Notes: generated by a model from the letters alone, not told the origin. DNA of 58,715 bases from Flavobacteriales bacterium (GCA_022425195.1 JAKMFX010000042.1:1-58715), one strand, 5' to 3'. Shown: positions 35,381 to 45,896, counted from the stretch's first letter. Made by a program: numbers and translations.

Positions 35381-36064
35381 ATGGCTTTGATATTGACGCT
35401 TGAAACCGCAACAAAAAATTGTTCTGTAGCCTTATCAGAAAATGGAAATGTCATTGAATCAATAGACTTTAATGATGGTAACTTCTCCCATTCAGAGAAG
35501 CTACACGTATTCATAGAAGATCTTTGTTTAAAATCTGGGAGGAAACTTAAGGAACTTGATGCCATTGCAGTAAGTAAAGGTCCGGGATCCTATACCGGCC
35601 TAAGAATAGGCGTCTCCTCAGCAAAGGGCCTCTGCTATGGACTAAACATCCCTCTTATAAGTTTCGAAACACTCGAAATACTTTCAAGGACTTATGCATC
35701 TACAAATGAAATAGCTGAAAATGATTTAATCATTCCAATGATTGATGCCCGAAGGATGGAGGTTTATACCGCTGTATATGATACCAAGTATAACAAAGTC
35801 AAAAATACCGAAGCACTGATTTTAAAAGAAGACTCTTTTGAAGCTTACCTAAGGAAATATACATGCCATTTTATTGGTGATGGAGCCGAGAAATCAGAAG
35901 AGCTTTACAAAGGTGAAAAATCAGTATTTAAGCCTTTGGTATACCCATCTGCATCTGCCGTATCAAAACTGGCACAAAATGCTTTTGAAAACGAAGATTT
36001 TGAAGATGTAGCTTACTTTGAACCTTATTACCTAAAAGATTTTGTTGACGGGAAGAAAAGTTAG
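35381..36064 (+). CDS. tsaB: tRNA threonylcarbamoyladenosine biosynthesis protein TsaB
   Basis: A protein of 227 residues of the ASKHA fold, with the TsaB motif SKGPGSYTGLRIGVSSAKGL (about 65-84). TsaB pairs with TsaD and TsaE to make the t6A37 modification in ANN-decoding tRNAs. The start codon is one base after the adaptor stop, so it depends on the efflux operon for transcription. Downstream, CTGACAA (36076-36082) and TTGTCAG (36095-36101) form a modest hairpin before the convergent gpmI gene. Confidence 0.95.
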   Translation: MALILTLETATKNCSVALSENGNVIESIDFNDGNFSHSEKLHVFIEDLCLKSGRKLKELDAIAVSKGPGSYTGLRIGVSSAKGLCYGLNIPLISFETLEILSRTYASTNEIAENDLIIPMIDARRMEVYTAVYDTKYNKVKNTEALILKEDSFEAYLRKYTCHFIGDGAEKSEELYKGEKSVFKPLVYPSASAVSKLAQNAFENEDFEDVAYFEPYYLKDFVDGKKS

Positions 36065-36122
36065 AAGAATTAGCGCTGACAACCTAACTCGTATTTGTCA
36101 GTAAAAAGTTTATCGCTTTAAA

Positions 36123-37640
36123 CTAACCCACCAGTACATTACCGTTCATTTCTTTAGGAATATCGATACCCATCATTTTCAATATGCTCGGAGCTACATC
36201 AGCTAGTTTACCGTTTTTAATGTCAGAATAGCCAGAATTCAATAAGAAACAAGGAACTGGATTTGTGGTATGTGCCGTATTTGGAGTGCCATCATCGTTA
36301 ATCATATAGTCCGCATTACCATGATCGGCAATGATCAGGAATGTATAATCTTGTTTTAACCCCGCTTCTACGACTTGTTTTGCACATTGGTCCACAGTCT
36401 CAAGCGCCTCTACCACTGCATCGTAAACTCCTGTATGGCCCACCATGTCTGGATTGGCGAAATTCAAACAAATGAAGTCTACAGGAGCATCCTCCATTTC
36501 AGAAACAATCGCATTTGTGATTTCTTGAGCACTCATTGAGGGTTGTAAATCGTAAGTAGCCACCTTCGGTGAAGGAATCATGATTCTTTTCTCTCCCTCA
36601 AAACTTTGTTCACGCCCACCAGAAAAGAAGAAAGATACATGTGGATATTTTTCTGTTTCAGCAATTCTAATCTGAGTTTTACCATGGGCAGATAATACCT
36701 CACCTAAGGTATTCTGAAGATTGTCTTTGTGAAATAAAACAGACACATTTTTGTAGGATTCGTCATACATAGTCATGGTCACGTAGTTCAAATCAAGCTT
36801 AGCCATATGGTATTCTGGAAAATCTTCTTGAGTAAGTACTCTACTGATTTCTCTACAGCGATCTGTTCGGAAGTTAAAACATATGACCAAATCACCTTCT
36901 TCAATTTTTGCTTTGGCAGTTCCATTAGCGTCCACCTTAACAATCGGTTTTACAAACTCATCGGTAACACCCGAATCATAAGAAGCTTGAATAGAATTGA
37001 CTAGGTCTTTACTTTTTTCACCTTCAGCGTGAACCAACAAATCATAAGCCAGCTTAACACGTTCCCAGCGGGTATCTCTATCCATGGCGTAGTAACGACC
37101 AATTACACTGACAAGTTCTGCAGATAAATTCGAAAGCTTAGACTCTAAAGTCTGTATAAAACCCTTACCACTTTTAGGATCCGTATCTCTACCATCGGTA
37201 AAGGCATGCACAAATACATCACTCAAACCAGCGGTATCCGCCAATTCACACAAATGATGTAAATGGGTCTCATGGGCATGAATACCTCCATCTGAGACCA
37301 AACCCATGAAATGAACGGATTTATTATTGTCTTTTGCATAAGCAAAAGCTTCATTCAATGTCTTGTTGTCCTTAAAGGTGTCATTTTTAACAGCATGATT
37401 GATTTTCACCAAATCTTGATAAACAACTCTTCCGGCACCTATATTAAGATGACCAACTTCAGAATTTCCCATTTGACCCGCAGGAAGCCCTACCTGTTCT
37501 CCATCAGTAAGTAATTCCGCATTTGGGTAATTTTTGTAGAGTGAATCTACAAAAGAAGTATCCGCATTTTGCATGGCATTAGATTTAGAATCATTTCCAT
37601 GACCCCAACCGTCAAGAATTAATAAAGCTACTTTTTTCAT
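36123..37640 (-). CDS. gpmI: 2,3-bisphosphoglycerate-independent phosphoglycerate mutase
   Basis: A protein of 505 residues of the alkaline phosphatase superfamily. The N-terminal metal motif LLILDGWGHG is intact (D10), the catalytic serine is S60 in GQMGNSEVGHLN, and the C-terminal metal-binding segment includes ADHGNADYMI and HTTNPVP. It interconverts 3- and 2-phosphoglycerate in glycolysis with Mn2+. It is a single gene, divergent from the FtsB/DivIC-like gene; the 189-base gap holds a -7 box for the latter. Confidence 0.97.
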   Translation of the reverse strand: MKKVALLILDGWGHGNDSKSNAMQNADTSFVDSLYKNYPNAELLTDGEQVGLPAGQMGNSEVGHLNIGAGRVVYQDLVKINHAVKNDTFKDNKTLNEAFAYAKDNNKSVHFMGLVSDGGIHAHETHLHHLCELADTAGLSDVFVHAFTDGRDTDPKSGKGFIQTLESKLSNLSAELVSVIGRYYAMDRDTRWERVKLAYDLLVHAEGEKSKDLVNSIQASYDSGVTDEFVKPIVKVDANGTAKAKIEEGDLVICFNFRTDRCREISRVLTQEDFPEYHMAKLDLNYVTMTMYDESYKNVSVLFHKDNLQNTLGEVLSAHGKTQIRIAETEKYPHVSFFFSGGREQSFEGEKRIMIPSPKVATYDLQPSMSAQEITNAIVSEMEDAPVDFICLNFANPDMVGHTGVYDAVVEALETVDQCAKQVVEAGLKQDYTFLIIADHGNADYMINDDGTPNTAHTTNPVPCFLLNSGYSDIKNGKLADVAPSILKMMGIDIPKEMNGNVLVG

Positions 37641-37795
37641 CCGTTAAAATTTGTGGCAATTTAGCTTTTACTTTTGATAGTACATAGCTTTTTAAGGCTT
37701 GCATAATGCATCTACCACAAAAAAACTAAAGACTCTAGTGACCATTGTATTCATGACATTAACATGTAATTAGTGAATATAGACGCTTTAAATTG

Positions 37796-37803
37796 TATAT
37801 TTG
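37796..37803 (+). promoter_or_regulatory. Bacteroidota -7 box for the FtsB/DivIC-like gene and mutAB
   Basis: TATATTTG, an exact consensus match ending 26 bases before the ATG at 37830. It also supports 37830 rather than the TTG at 37815 as the start, since the transcript would begin near 37810. Confidence 0.6.
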
Positions 37804-37829
37804 AATAGATTCACTTGCATCGAAACATC

Positions 37830-38132
37830 ATGTCAAATCACACATTTATTTTAAAACAACACTTCAAGAAACTTAGAAATCCTTTTGTCATTACCGGGTT
37901 ATTTTTTGGCTTGTGGATGCTTTTTTTTGACACCAATTCCTATGTCAACCAAAGTCAGTTATCAAAGACGATAGACCAACTGGAAAAAGACCGTCAACAT
38001 TACAAGGAAGAAATTAAAAAAGATTCTATTGCGCTTGATGAGTTATCCAATTCTAAAGGCTTGGAGAAATTTGCAAGAGAAAAATACCACATGAAGAAAG
38101 AAAATGAAGAAATCTTCCTCATTGTTGAATGA
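37830..38132 (+). CDS. Septum formation initiator (FtsB/DivIC family)
   Basis: A protein of 100 residues with one TM helix (about 19-35) followed by a coiled coil (about 45-75) and the family segment SKGLEKFAREKYHMKKENEEIFLI. FtsB/DivIC proteins join FtsL and FtsQ in the divisome. The ATG at 37830 is chosen because the -7 box at 37796-37803 lies just upstream. It is followed after 10 bases by mutA, a gene order I know from other Bacteroidota. Confidence 0.93.
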   Translation: MSNHTFILKQHFKKLRNPFVITGLFFGLWMLFFDTNSYVNQSQLSKTIDQLEKDRQHYKEEIKKDSIALDELSNSKGLEKFAREKYHMKKENEEIFLIVE

Positions 38133-38142
38133 TTCTTGAATT

Positions 38143-39513
38143 ATGAAAAAGTTATTTGAAGAGTTCAATCCTAAAACACTAAAAGACTGGAATGATAGAG
38201 TCATTGCAGACCTTAAAGGAGCGTCTTTCGAATCACTTATTTGGAATCAATCAGAAAACATAAAAATTGCGCCCATTTACCATCGTGAATCTAATCCCGA
38301 CAAAGAGCGTGGGCTGATCTTTGAACATTCTGATTGGGAAATAGAACAAACACTAAATACGCCAAACAATAAAAAAGTACTGGCCTGTTTAAATTCTGGC
38401 GCCACTGCTCTACTTCTTAAAAACATTTCTTCAGAACATTTAGATACTGTCCTTGAAAATGTATGGTTTCAGCACATACAAACTTCCTTTATTACGGATT
38501 CACCAAACCGTCTTTTAAGTAACTTTATATCACTGATAAAAAAAAGGGATCTTGACGTCAAATCCATTCAAGGGAGTCTGCATTATGACCCTCTTATGAA
38601 AGGCCTAAAAAATGGCGCATTTGAAAACAAACTATGGGAGAAATTTGAATCCATTCAGGAAAAAATAGATTCCCTTACCAGCTACAAGAGTCTAACCATT
38701 CAAGCTCATGAATACTCTGATGCTGGGGCTAGTATCACGCAAGAGTTGGCCTTTACTTCTGCTCAACTGAGTGAGTATTTAGCCAAATCACCCAAACTCA
38801 ATCCTCAAAATATTCAAATCAGTATGGGGGTTTCTACCCATTACTTTTTTGAAATCGCAAAATACAGAGCTTTAAGAATTTTATGGGCTCAACTTCTGAA
38901 AGCCTACAACAAAGAATACGTCACCTTATCTGTTAGAGCACAAAGCAGCTTGAGAACCACTACCCTATACGACCCACATACCAATATGCTGAGGAACACC
39001 AGCCAATGTATGTCGGCAGCTATAGGGGGAGCAAACACCATTAACATCAATAGTTTTAATGCACTTCATGCAAAAGAGGATGACTTTGGACAGCGAATGT
39101 CAAGAAATATTTCGCTTATATTAAAAGAAGAAGCTCATGTCAACAAGGTGAGTGACCCTTCGGCAGGCTCCTATTATATTGAACACCTTACCCATAAACT
39201 GAGTGAAAATGCTTGGAAACTGTTTCAGGAAATAGAAGCAAAAGGCGGCTGGTTGGAAAATGTAAAGACGAATGTCATACAAAAGATGATTCAAGACAAT
39301 GCAGAGCAACAAGAAAAAGATCTTCATTCTGGAGCTAAGGTGCTCTTAGGCACAAATCTTTACACTAACGATGAAGAAAAATGGGATACAAAAAGTGTAA
39401 GTACACCATCAAAAAACCGAAAAACAGAAAAAGACTTTAAGCCATTAAACACCTATCGGCTATCGGAGCAAATGGAACTTCAAAGACAATCAAAAGAAGA
39501 AAACCATGTCTAG
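38143..39513 (+). CDS. mutA: Methylmalonyl-CoA mutase small (beta) subunit
   Basis: A protein of 456 residues matching the non-catalytic subunit of methylmalonyl-CoA mutase: [22 protein letters not shown] at the start, a TIM-barrel-like middle with [17 protein letters not shown], and [17 protein letters not shown]. It lacks the C-terminal cobalamin-binding domain and is shorter than many orthologues of about 600 residues, as is usual for Bacteroidota. It stabilises the large subunit. Its 3' end overlaps the mutB start by eight bases, implying coupled translation. Confidence 0.93.
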   Translation: MKKLFEEFNPKTLKDWNDRVIADLKGASFESLIWNQSENIKIAPIYHRESNPDKERGLIFEHSDWEIEQTLNTPNNKKVLACLNSGATALLLKNISSEHLDTVLENVWFQHIQTSFITDSPNRLLSNFISLIKKRDLDVKSIQGSLHYDPLMKGLKNGAFENKLWEKFESIQEKIDSLTSYKSLTIQAHEYSDAGASITQELAFTSAQLSEYLAKSPKLNPQNIQISMGVSTHYFFEIAKYRALRILWAQLLKAYNKEYVTLSVRAQSSLRTTTLYDPHTNMLRNTSQCMSAAIGGANTININSFNALHAKEDDFGQRMSRNISLILKEEAHVNKVSDPSAGSYYIEHLTHKLSENAWKLFQEIEAKGGWLENVKTNVIQKMIQDNAEQQEKDLHSGAKVLLGTNLYTNDEEKWDTKSVSTPSKNRKTEKDFKPLNTYRLSEQMELQRQSKEENHV

Positions 39514-41635
39514 ACCGGATTTTTCAACTCTTAATCTCGATATAAGAAGTGTGAAAACTTCTGAGGCCCAGCCTGTTTGGATGAGTCCTGAACACATACA
39601 AATCAAAAGCCATTACGAAGCACATGACATAAAAGATACAGAGCACATCGATTTTGTATCCGGAATAGCGCCCAACCTCAGAGGGCCTTATACAACGATG
39701 TATGTGAAACGACCATGGACGATACGACAATATGCAGGCTTTTCTACAGCTGAAGCTTCTAATGCCTTTTACCGAAAGAATCTTGCGGCGGGTCAAAAGG
39801 GTCTTTCTGTAGCCTTTGACTTGGCAACACATCGCGGATACGACTCCGATCATGAGCGCGTGATTGGAGATGTAGGTAAGGCAGGAGTTGCCATAGATAG
39901 TGTTGAAGATATGAAGACGCTATTTGATCGTATTCCTCTCGATGAAATGTCGGTATCCATGACCATGAACGGAGCCGTTCTCCCAATCATGGCTTTCTAC
40001 ATTGTTGCTGCAGAAGAACAAGGCATTGAGACAAAGCAACTCAGTGGGACCATACAAAACGATATCTTGAAAGAGTTTATGGTTCGAAACACCTATATCT
40101 ATCCTCCAGAACAGTCCATGAAGATTATTGCTGATATTTTTGAATACACGGCTCTTCACATGCCAAAATTCAATTCCATAAGCATTTCAGGATATCACAT
40201 GCAAGAAGCAGGTGCCACTGCAGATATAGAATTGGCTTATACTTTGGCCGACGGATTGGAATACCTTCGAAAAGGGATAGAAGCAGGAATGGATATAGAT
40301 GCTTTTGCTCCACGATTGTCCTTCTTTTGGGGGATAGGTATGAATCACTTTATGGAAATGGCTAAAATGCGTGCTGCTCGAATGATTTGGGCAAAGCTTG
40401 TCAAATCGTTCCATCCCAAAAATCCCAAATCATTAAGCTTAAGAACACATTGTCAAACATCCGGATGGAGCTTAACCGAACAAGACCCATTCAACAATGT
40501 AACCCGAACCTGCATAGAAGGAATGGCAGCTGTATTTGGTGGTACACAATCCCTTCACACCAATGCATTAGATGAAGCCATTGCCTTGCCTACAGAGTTC
40601 TCAGCTCGGATTGCCCGAAATACACAAATATATCTTCAAAAAGAAACAGAGATAACAAGAGTTGTAGACCCCTGGGGAGGCGCTTACTATGTTGAAAAGC
40701 TCACTGAAGAAATCACCCAGAAAGCTTGGAAACGAATCGAAGAAATTGAGGCCTTGGGCGGGATGGCTAAAGCCATAGAAACCGGAATTCCAAAGATGCG
40801 TATCGAAGAAGCTGCCGCCAGAAAACAAGCACGCATCGACTCTGGTACGGATAAAATAATTGGAGTCAATGCATATCGATTGAAGAAAGAAGAACCTATA
40901 GAAACACGAGAAATTGACAACACTCAGGTACTAGAGTCACAAATAAAACGTTTAAATAAAGCACGAAATTCAAGAGATGAAGCAGCCGTTCAAAAAGCAT
41001 TAGACAAGCTCAGTGAAGCCTGTCGAAACCAAAATGAAAATTTATTAGCTTTGGCTATTGTTGCTGCAAGGAATAGGGCTACACTCGGAGAGATATCGAG
41101 TGCATGCGAAAAAGTATTTGGAAGATATCAAGCGAAAATTCGCTCAATAGGTGGCGTATACTCTAAGGAGATGACAGACAATAAAGCGTTTATAAAAGCA
41201 CGAAAATTAGCCGACAAATTTGCTGAGATGGAAGGGCGAAGACCAAGAATTATGATTGCTAAAATGGGGCAAGACGGTCATGACAGAGGGGCAAAAGTCG
41301 TGGCTACGTCTTTCGCTGACTTGGGGTTTGACGTAGATATTGGTCCCTTATTTCAAAGCCCCAAAGAAGCCGCCAAGCAAGCTGTAGAAAACGATGTTCA
41401 TATATTGGGGATTTCTTCCTTAGCGGCAGGTCATAAAACCCTTATTCCGAAAGTTATTGAAGAACTGAAAGCCATGGGGAGAGAAGACATCTTCATTGTA
41501 GCTGGAGGGGTGATTCCATCGAGAGACTATGAGCAATTGTTTGATATGGGTGTCTCTGGAATCTTCGGACCGGGAACAGTAATTGCTGATGCGGCTTCAG
41601 AAATACTAAATGTAATGATGAAGGAGTGTCCATGA
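39506..41635 (+). CDS. mutB: Methylmalonyl-CoA mutase large (alpha) subunit
   Basis: A protein of 709 residues with the substrate-binding TIM barrel (about 50-550, with [21 protein letters not shown]) and a C-terminal cobalamin-binding domain (about 575-705) carrying the base-off DxHxxG motif in [14 protein letters not shown]. It interconverts methylmalonyl-CoA and succinyl-CoA using adenosylcobalamin, in propionate breakdown or odd-chain and branched-chain degradation. It works with MutA. The last codons contain a good Shine-Dalgarno for the next gene. Confidence 0.97.
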   Translation: MSRPDFSTLNLDIRSVKTSEAQPVWMSPEHIQIKSHYEAHDIKDTEHIDFVSGIAPNLRGPYTTMYVKRPWTIRQYAGFSTAEASNAFYRKNLAAGQKGLSVAFDLATHRGYDSDHERVIGDVGKAGVAIDSVEDMKTLFDRIPLDEMSVSMTMNGAVLPIMAFYIVAAEEQGIETKQLSGTIQNDILKEFMVRNTYIYPPEQSMKIIADIFEYTALHMPKFNSISISGYHMQEAGATADIELAYTLADGLEYLRKGIEAGMDIDAFAPRLSFFWGIGMNHFMEMAKMRAARMIWAKLVKSFHPKNPKSLSLRTHCQTSGWSLTEQDPFNNVTRTCIEGMAAVFGGTQSLHTNALDEAIALPTEFSARIARNTQIYLQKETEITRVVDPWGGAYYVEKLTEEITQKAWKRIEEIEALGGMAKAIETGIPKMRIEEAAARKQARIDSGTDKIIGVNAYRLKKEEPIETREIDNTQVLESQIKRLNKARNSRDEAAVQKALDKLSEACRNQNENLLALAIVAARNRATLGEISSACEKVFGRYQAKIRSIGGVYSKEMTDNKAFIKARKLADKFAEMEGRRPRIMIAKMGQDGHDRGAKVVATSFADLGFDVDIGPLFQSPKEAAKQAVENDVHILGISSLAAGHKTLIPKVIEELKAMGREDIFIVAGGVIPSRDYEQLFDMGVSGIFGPGTVIADAASEILNVMMKECP
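41621..41626 (+). promoter_or_regulatory. Shine-Dalgarno AAGGAG within the mutB 3' end
   Basis: AAGGAG lies five bases before the ATG at 41632, the ideal spacing. Such sequences are rare in this window, where most starts lack one. It decides the start of the next gene against the GTG at 41626, which would overlap the ribosome-binding site. Confidence 0.6.
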
Positions 41636-42243
41636 AAAAGTGCCTTATTATTATTGCCTTAGTCACACTTTTTCAATCGAATGCTCAAAGCCCTCGTAAT
41701 GATAGCTATTCATCCATAGGTATACTAACGAGTTTTGAGGCCATACCTTTTGGGATGGGCTTTTACCATGTTAAAAAAGATCAAGCCATTGGTCTTTTTA
41801 CAGAATTGAAATTCAACCGATTGAATTTTAACAGTGCTTATCATTTCAAAAATATCTCCGTACCTTCAGATACACTCAGAAACCCTCAATATCATGGCGA
41901 TAAAAACCTATTGAAAATGATTACAATAGGAGCGGTATTCAATCCGCAAGAATTAGACATCCTGGTTTTGGATTGGATAGATATTGATTTTTGCCTGGGT
42001 ATCGGATACATTCAAAACTTCAAATACCGATTTTATGAAGATGATCGTGGAATTGAAAAAGGTGAGAACCAAAGTCCATCCCCCCCCCTGGGTAAGTATT
42101 ATGTAATTGATCACAATGACCATGGTGTCAACGTGAATGTGGGTACCAATTTATCCTTTCAACAACTGCCATTCATGACTCACCTAGGCTATGACTTCAA
42201 AACCAAAACCATTGCTTTAGGATTTAATTGGAAAGTAAAATAA
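41632..42243 (+). CDS. Secreted or outer-membrane protein with poly-C tract
   Basis: A protein of 203 residues with a signal peptide (about 1-18, QSNAQ) and a mature part rich in alternating strands ending LGFNWKVK, suggesting a small outer-membrane beta-barrel. I do not recognise a family. The start ATG overlaps the mutB stop (ATGA) and has a Shine-Dalgarno. Within the gene, nine consecutive C residues (42080-42088) encode SPP. Adding or removing one C gives a stop within about six codons. It may belong to the mutAB transcript but has no obvious metabolic role. Confidence 0.7.
   Translation: MKKCLIIIALVTLFQSNAQSPRNDSYSSIGILTSFEAIPFGMGFYHVKKDQAIGLFTELKFNRLNFNSAYHFKNISVPSDTLRNPQYHGDKNLLKMITIGAVFNPQELDILVLDWIDIDFCLGIGYIQNFKYRFYEDDRGIEKGENQSPSPPLGKYYVIDHNDHGVNVNVGTNLSFQQLPFMTHLGYDFKTKTIALGFNWKVK
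42080..42088 (+). repeat. Homopolymer tract of nine C
   Basis: A run of nine C inside the 203-residue gene. Such a run is exceptional in an AT-rich genome and prone to replication slippage. With ten C the next codons become GGG TAA; with eight C they become TGG GTA AGT ATT ATG TAA, so both frame changes truncate the product near residue 155. Confidence 0.75.
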
Positions 42244-42347
42244 AAGACCTACTTGCAGCGAACCCTTCTATTCATTGTTTCATAGAGGTCTTACGAATCA
42301 TTGATGAAGTTCTAAGTACTGTCGCCTATATTTTGGATACTTTATTC

Positions 42348-42355
42348 TAAATTTG
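42348..42355 (+). promoter_or_regulatory. Bacteroidota -7 box for the small Cys-rich membrane protein
   Basis: TAAATTTG, an exact consensus match ending 16 bases before the ATG at 42372. A TTTG at 42332-42335 lies only 12 bases upstream, too close for a typical -33. Confidence 0.55.
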
Positions 42356-42371
42356 CACAAAACAAGTTGAT

Positions 42372-42587
42372 ATGAAAACAGCCATCTTAGCGATTGTCCT
42401 TTTGGCCATTGGATTTGCCGGAATTGCCATTAAGATATGGGCAAAAAAAGACGGTAAGTTCGAAGGAACATGTGCCAGTAACAATCCCCTAATCACTAAA
42501 GAAGGAGAAGCTTGCAGCTACTGTGGAGCAGAACCCGATGAGCAATGTAAGTCTGAAGATATAGCTGTAGAAGAAGTTAAGGGATAA
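42372..42587 (+). CDS. Small membrane protein with C-terminal cysteine cluster
   Basis: A protein of 71 residues with one TM helix (about 3-20) followed by KIWAKKDGKFEGTC and a soluble tail with C34, C48, C51 and C59 (CSYCGAEPDEQC). The cysteines could bind a metal or form disulphides. Similar small TM proteins with a Cys-rich tail occur in Bacteroidota, often annotated only as membrane or secreted protein. The last 11 bases overlap the end of murB on the opposite strand. It has its own -7 box and no partner gene. Confidence 0.75.
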   Translation: MKTAILAIVLLAIGFAGIAIKIWAKKDGKFEGTCASNNPLITKEGEACSYCGAEPDEQCKSEDIAVEEVKG

Positions 42588-43584
42588 TATTCACTTCCAT
42601 CTTCAGATGAATATCAAACTTTTCTTTAACTGAAGCCTGAATCTCTTGAGCCAGTTGGTAAATATCTTCACCCCTGGCACCACCATAGTTCACCAACACC
42701 AGAGCTTGATTCTTATGGACTCCGTAATTCCCAAAACACTTTCCTTTCCATCCCGCTTTTTCGATCAACCATGCAGCTGGAATTTTCACACGTCCCTCAC
42801 CTGAAGGATAAGAAGGTACTTCGGGATATTGCTTTTTGATATGATCATAATCAGGACTAGAAACAACAGGATTCTTGAAAAAAGAGCCTGAATTACCAAT
42901 CTCTACAGGATCGGGAAGTTTGGATTTTCGAATGGAAACAATCGCATCACTCACTTGTATGGGAGTGGGGTTTTCAATTCCTTTTTCTCTCAAAACTTCT
43001 GAAATCGCGCCGTAAGAAGTATTAACAATTCCATTGGTTTGCAACTTCAAAGTTACAGACAATATAACGTAATTACCTTTTTGCTTATTCTTAAAGATCG
43101 ATTCTCTGTATCCAAAAAGACATGCCTCATTAGAAAAAACAAGAGTTTTTCCTGAGGAGATGTGTAAAGCTTCAAGCTCAACAAAAACCTGCCTTAACTC
43201 TACTCCATACGCTCCGATATTTTGCATCGGTGCTGCACCTACATTACCTGGGATTAGTGACAAATTTTCAATACCATTATACCCCTGTTCCAAAGACCAC
43301 ATGACGAAATTGTGCCAACCCTCTCCAGCCTGAATGCGAATAAGACCATTTCCTAGCTCTTCAATTCCTTTTAAGCCTAAATGTATGACAAGTCCTTTGA
43401 AATCAGAACACAACAATATATTACTCCCACCTCCTAAAAATAATTTAGGTAGGCTCGTAAACTGAGGATTAGACAGAAGGTTTTTTAAATCGGATATAGA
43501 CTTTACATGAACAAAAAAATCTGCTTTTGCATCTACTCCGAAGGTGTTGTAATCTTTTAAAGAATGATTTTTGAGAAGCTGCAT
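42577..43584 (-). CDS. murB: UDP-N-acetylmuramate dehydrogenase
   Basis: A protein of 335 residues matching type I MurB: FAD-binding motifs LGGGSNILL (about 50-58) and IPGNVGAAPMQNIGAYG, the YRESIFK segment, and the catalytic Ser region GNSGSFFKNP. It reduces enolpyruvyl-UDP-GlcNAc to UDP-MurNAc in peptidoglycan synthesis. It is the last gene of the guaB-to-murB run, 10 bases after moxR. The 3' end overlaps the small Cys-rich gene convergently by 11 bases, with no room for a terminator. Confidence 0.96.
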   Translation of the reverse strand: MQLLKNHSLKDYNTFGVDAKADFFVHVKSISDLKNLLSNPQFTSLPKLFLGGGSNILLCSDFKGLVIHLGLKGIEELGNGLIRIQAGEGWHNFVMWSLEQGYNGIENLSLIPGNVGAAPMQNIGAYGVELRQVFVELEALHISSGKTLVFSNEACLFGYRESIFKNKQKGNYVILSVTLKLQTNGIVNTSYGAISEVLREKGIENPTPIQVSDAIVSIRKSKLPDPVEIGNSGSFFKNPVVSSPDYDHIKKQYPEVPSYPSGEGRVKIPAAWLIEKAGWKGKCFGNYGVHKNQALVLVNYGGARGEDIYQLAQEIQASVKEKFDIHLKMEVNIIP

Positions 43585-43594
43585 TACCCGATGA

Positions 43595-44557
43595 TTAGAA
43601 TAAAGACTGAATCAACTTCTCCAAACTCATCCCTTCCGCTTCTGCCTTATAATTTCTAACAATGCGGTGACGTAAAATTGGGTATGAAACGGCTCTAACA
43701 TCTTCAATGTCTGGCGAAAACTTCCCATGGACAGCAGCATAGGCCTTCGCGGCGAGAACTAAAAACTGAGAAGCACGTGGTCCAGCTCCCCAAGAAAGAT
43801 ATTTCTTTATCTGATCTGGAGCAAGATCACTATCGGGTCTCGTTTTAGCCACTAATCTAACTGCATACTCAACCACGTTGTCAGCTACGGGTATCTTTCG
43901 AACCAATTCTTGAATCTTTAGAATGTCTTGGGTTGATAAAACCTCTTTTATTTCTGACTTGATGTCTGAAGTCGTATTCTTAACAATCTGCACCTCTTCA
44001 TCGAAAGAGGGATAATCGACTTGTAAATTGAACATAAATCGATCAAGTTGTGCTTCTGGAAGCGGATAAGTACCCTCTTGTTCAATCGGGTTTTGAGTTG
44101 CCAAGACGAAAAACGGTTTGTCCAAAGTATGAACTTCACCAGCGGCAGTCACCGATTGCTCTTGCATAGCCTCTAGGAGGGCGGCTTGTGTTTTTGGTGG
44201 TGTTCTGTTGATCTCATCGGCAAGGATCACATTAGAAAATAGGGGTCCCTTGATGAATTTAAAATTTCTATTTTCATCCAAAATCTCTGCACCAATGATG
44301 TCAGAGGGCATTAAGTCAGGTGTAAATTGAATACGAGAAAAGCCCAAACCTAGAGCATCACTAATGGTCTTTACCAATAATGTTTTCGCCAATCCAGGCA
44401 CCCCCACTAGAAGTACATGTCCACGGCAAAATATGGATAAAATAAGTTCTTCTACAACCTTATCTTGTCCGACAATGACCTTAGCAATTTCTGACTTTAA
44501 GTCCGCAAACTGAACTTTTAAATGATTTAATGCTTGTACATCTGAATTTTGTTCCAT
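43595..44557 (-). CDS. MoxR-family AAA+ ATPase
   Basis: A protein of 320 residues with Walker A GVPGLAKT (about 52-59), Walker B VILADEINR (about 110-118), the sensor-1 segment FVLATQNPIEQEGTYPLPEAQLDRF and the MoxR C-terminal lid. MoxR proteins act as chaperones for metal-cofactor insertion or envelope complexes, often with VWA-domain proteins, DUF58 proteins or BatA-type genes. None of those follows here; the neighbours are the periplasmic isomerases and murB. It starts 15 bases after the surA-like stop. Confidence 0.94.
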   Translation of the reverse strand: MEQNSDVQALNHLKVQFADLKSEIAKVIVGQDKVVEELILSIFCRGHVLLVGVPGLAKTLLVKTISDALGLGFSRIQFTPDLMPSDIIGAEILDENRNFKFIKGPLFSNVILADEINRTPPKTQAALLEAMQEQSVTAAGEVHTLDKPFFVLATQNPIEQEGTYPLPEAQLDRFMFNLQVDYPSFDEEVQIVKNTTSDIKSEIKEVLSTQDILKIQELVRKIPVADNVVEYAVRLVAKTRPDSDLAPDQIKKYLSWGAGPRASQFLVLAAKAYAAVHGKFSPDIEDVRAVSYPILRHRIVRNYKAEAEGMSLEKLIQSLF

Positions 44558-44572
44558 CCTACTTCTTTAGAG

Positions 44573-45895
44573 TTACCATTGGTATTGGAAATATTCTGAT
44601 CGGTAAGAATCAGCAATATAAACATAAGACTTTAAAAGCGTATTCTCTATCCACTTTTCAACAGCTTCTTCCTTCTTTTGCTCCAAAGCCATATCACGAA
44701 TCATTTTGTAATCATCCTTAAAATTTACCTGATGTGCTGGAGTTCTTCGCAACAGCTTAAAAACTCTGTAAGCTTCTTTACCATCTTCCATTTTCACATA
44801 TGCAGGTTCAGAAATTGCTCCCACTTCGAGATCCTCAACAGCAATTTTAATGGCATTTTCTAGCTCATGCAGTTCAAAAGTAGTGGCCCCTGTATTGTTG
44901 TTGATTAGTTTCCCTCCATTATACTTTGTGTTCTTATCATCCGAATGCTGTGCAGTGGCTGTCTCAAAGGTCAAATTCCCATCAAGTATTGAATCACGTA
45001 CTGAAAACAATAGATCTTTGGCATCATTTAAATCAATAGGTGAAATCTTTGGAGACATTAAAATATGTCGAATGTCCACCTCATCAGTTCTACGCTCAAC
45101 CATTTGAGCTATGTGATAACCATAATCTGTCTCAAACACCTCAGAAACTTCATTATCTTCGAGACTGAACATCACAGCTTCGAATTCTTTGACAAACATT
45201 CCTCTACGAATCCCCGTATACAAGCCTCCATTACGTGAAGAACCCGGGTCCTCAGAATACAGAATGGCTAGGGTGGCAAAACTTTCCCCTTTGAGTACAC
45301 GTTCCTTAAGTTTATTTAATTTGCTGTTTGTTTCTCTTATGGCAGATTCATTGGCTGGAGGTAATTTCAAAAGTTGAGCTACCTCTACTGTTTCATTGAT
45401 TTCGGGCAAAACATCTTTATCGAAACTTGTAAAATAATCTCTAACCTGACCGGGAGTGACATCCACCGATGAGGTAATGCCGTAACGCACTCTTTTAATT
45501 ATTAAAGACTCTCGAATAGGTTCAAACATTTCTGTTCTTATCTCATAGATTTTTTTCCCGAAGTACGCTTCCAATTGCTCCTCACTACCCAACTGCGTAA
45601 CAAAAGTATTAACCCTAGACTCTACCTCGTTTGAAACCTCATTTTCGGTCACTTCAACACTATCAATTTCAGCTTTGTGAAGCATTAATTTCTGAAATAA
45701 TAATTCTTCAAAAACTTGCGTTCGCATCGAAGAGTCAACTTCAAGACCCTGTGCTTGATATTGAAGAATTTGCTGCTCAACATCGGATTTTAATACAATG
45801 TTATTACCTACTACTGCAATGATGCCGTCTACATTTACTTGGGCAAACACACATTGTGCAAACATAAAAACAGCGACACTAAATACTCTTATCAT
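44573..45895 (-). CDS. SurA-like periplasmic peptidyl-prolyl isomerase
   Basis: A protein of 440 residues with a signal peptide (about 1-18, CVFAQ), a SurA N-terminal domain (about 20-150), and two parvulin segments (VEVAQLLKL...YGYHIAQMVER and IRHILMSPK...). This is the classical SurA layout for outer-membrane protein folding. The ATG at 45895 is chosen because MIRVFSVAVFMFAQ forms a proper signal peptide; the longer frame to 45931 would overlap the previous gene. It starts one base after that gene's stop. Confidence 0.92.
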   Translation of the reverse strand: MIRVFSVAVFMFAQCVFAQVNVDGIIAVVGNNIVLKSDVEQQILQYQAQGLEVDSSMRTQVFEELLFQKLMLHKAEIDSVEVTENEVSNEVESRVNTFVTQLGSEEQLEAYFGKKIYEIRTEMFEPIRESLIIKRVRYGITSSVDVTPGQVRDYFTSFDKDVLPEINETVEVAQLLKLPPANESAIRETNSKLNKLKERVLKGESFATLAILYSEDPGSSRNGGLYTGIRRGMFVKEFEAVMFSLEDNEVSEVFETDYGYHIAQMVERRTDEVDIRHILMSPKISPIDLNDAKDLLFSVRDSILDGNLTFETATAQHSDDKNTKYNGGKLINNNTGATTFELHELENAIKIAVEDLEVGAISEPAYVKMEDGKEAYRVFKLLRRTPAHQVNFKDDYKMIRDMALEQKKEEAVEKWIENTLLKSYVYIADSYRSEYFQYQW

Positions 45896-45896
45896 C

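Noticed and set aside
42244-42302. AAGACCT/AGGTCTT inverted repeat after the poly-C gene
   Set aside because: Seven-base arms 45 bases apart with no T-run; could easily be chance.
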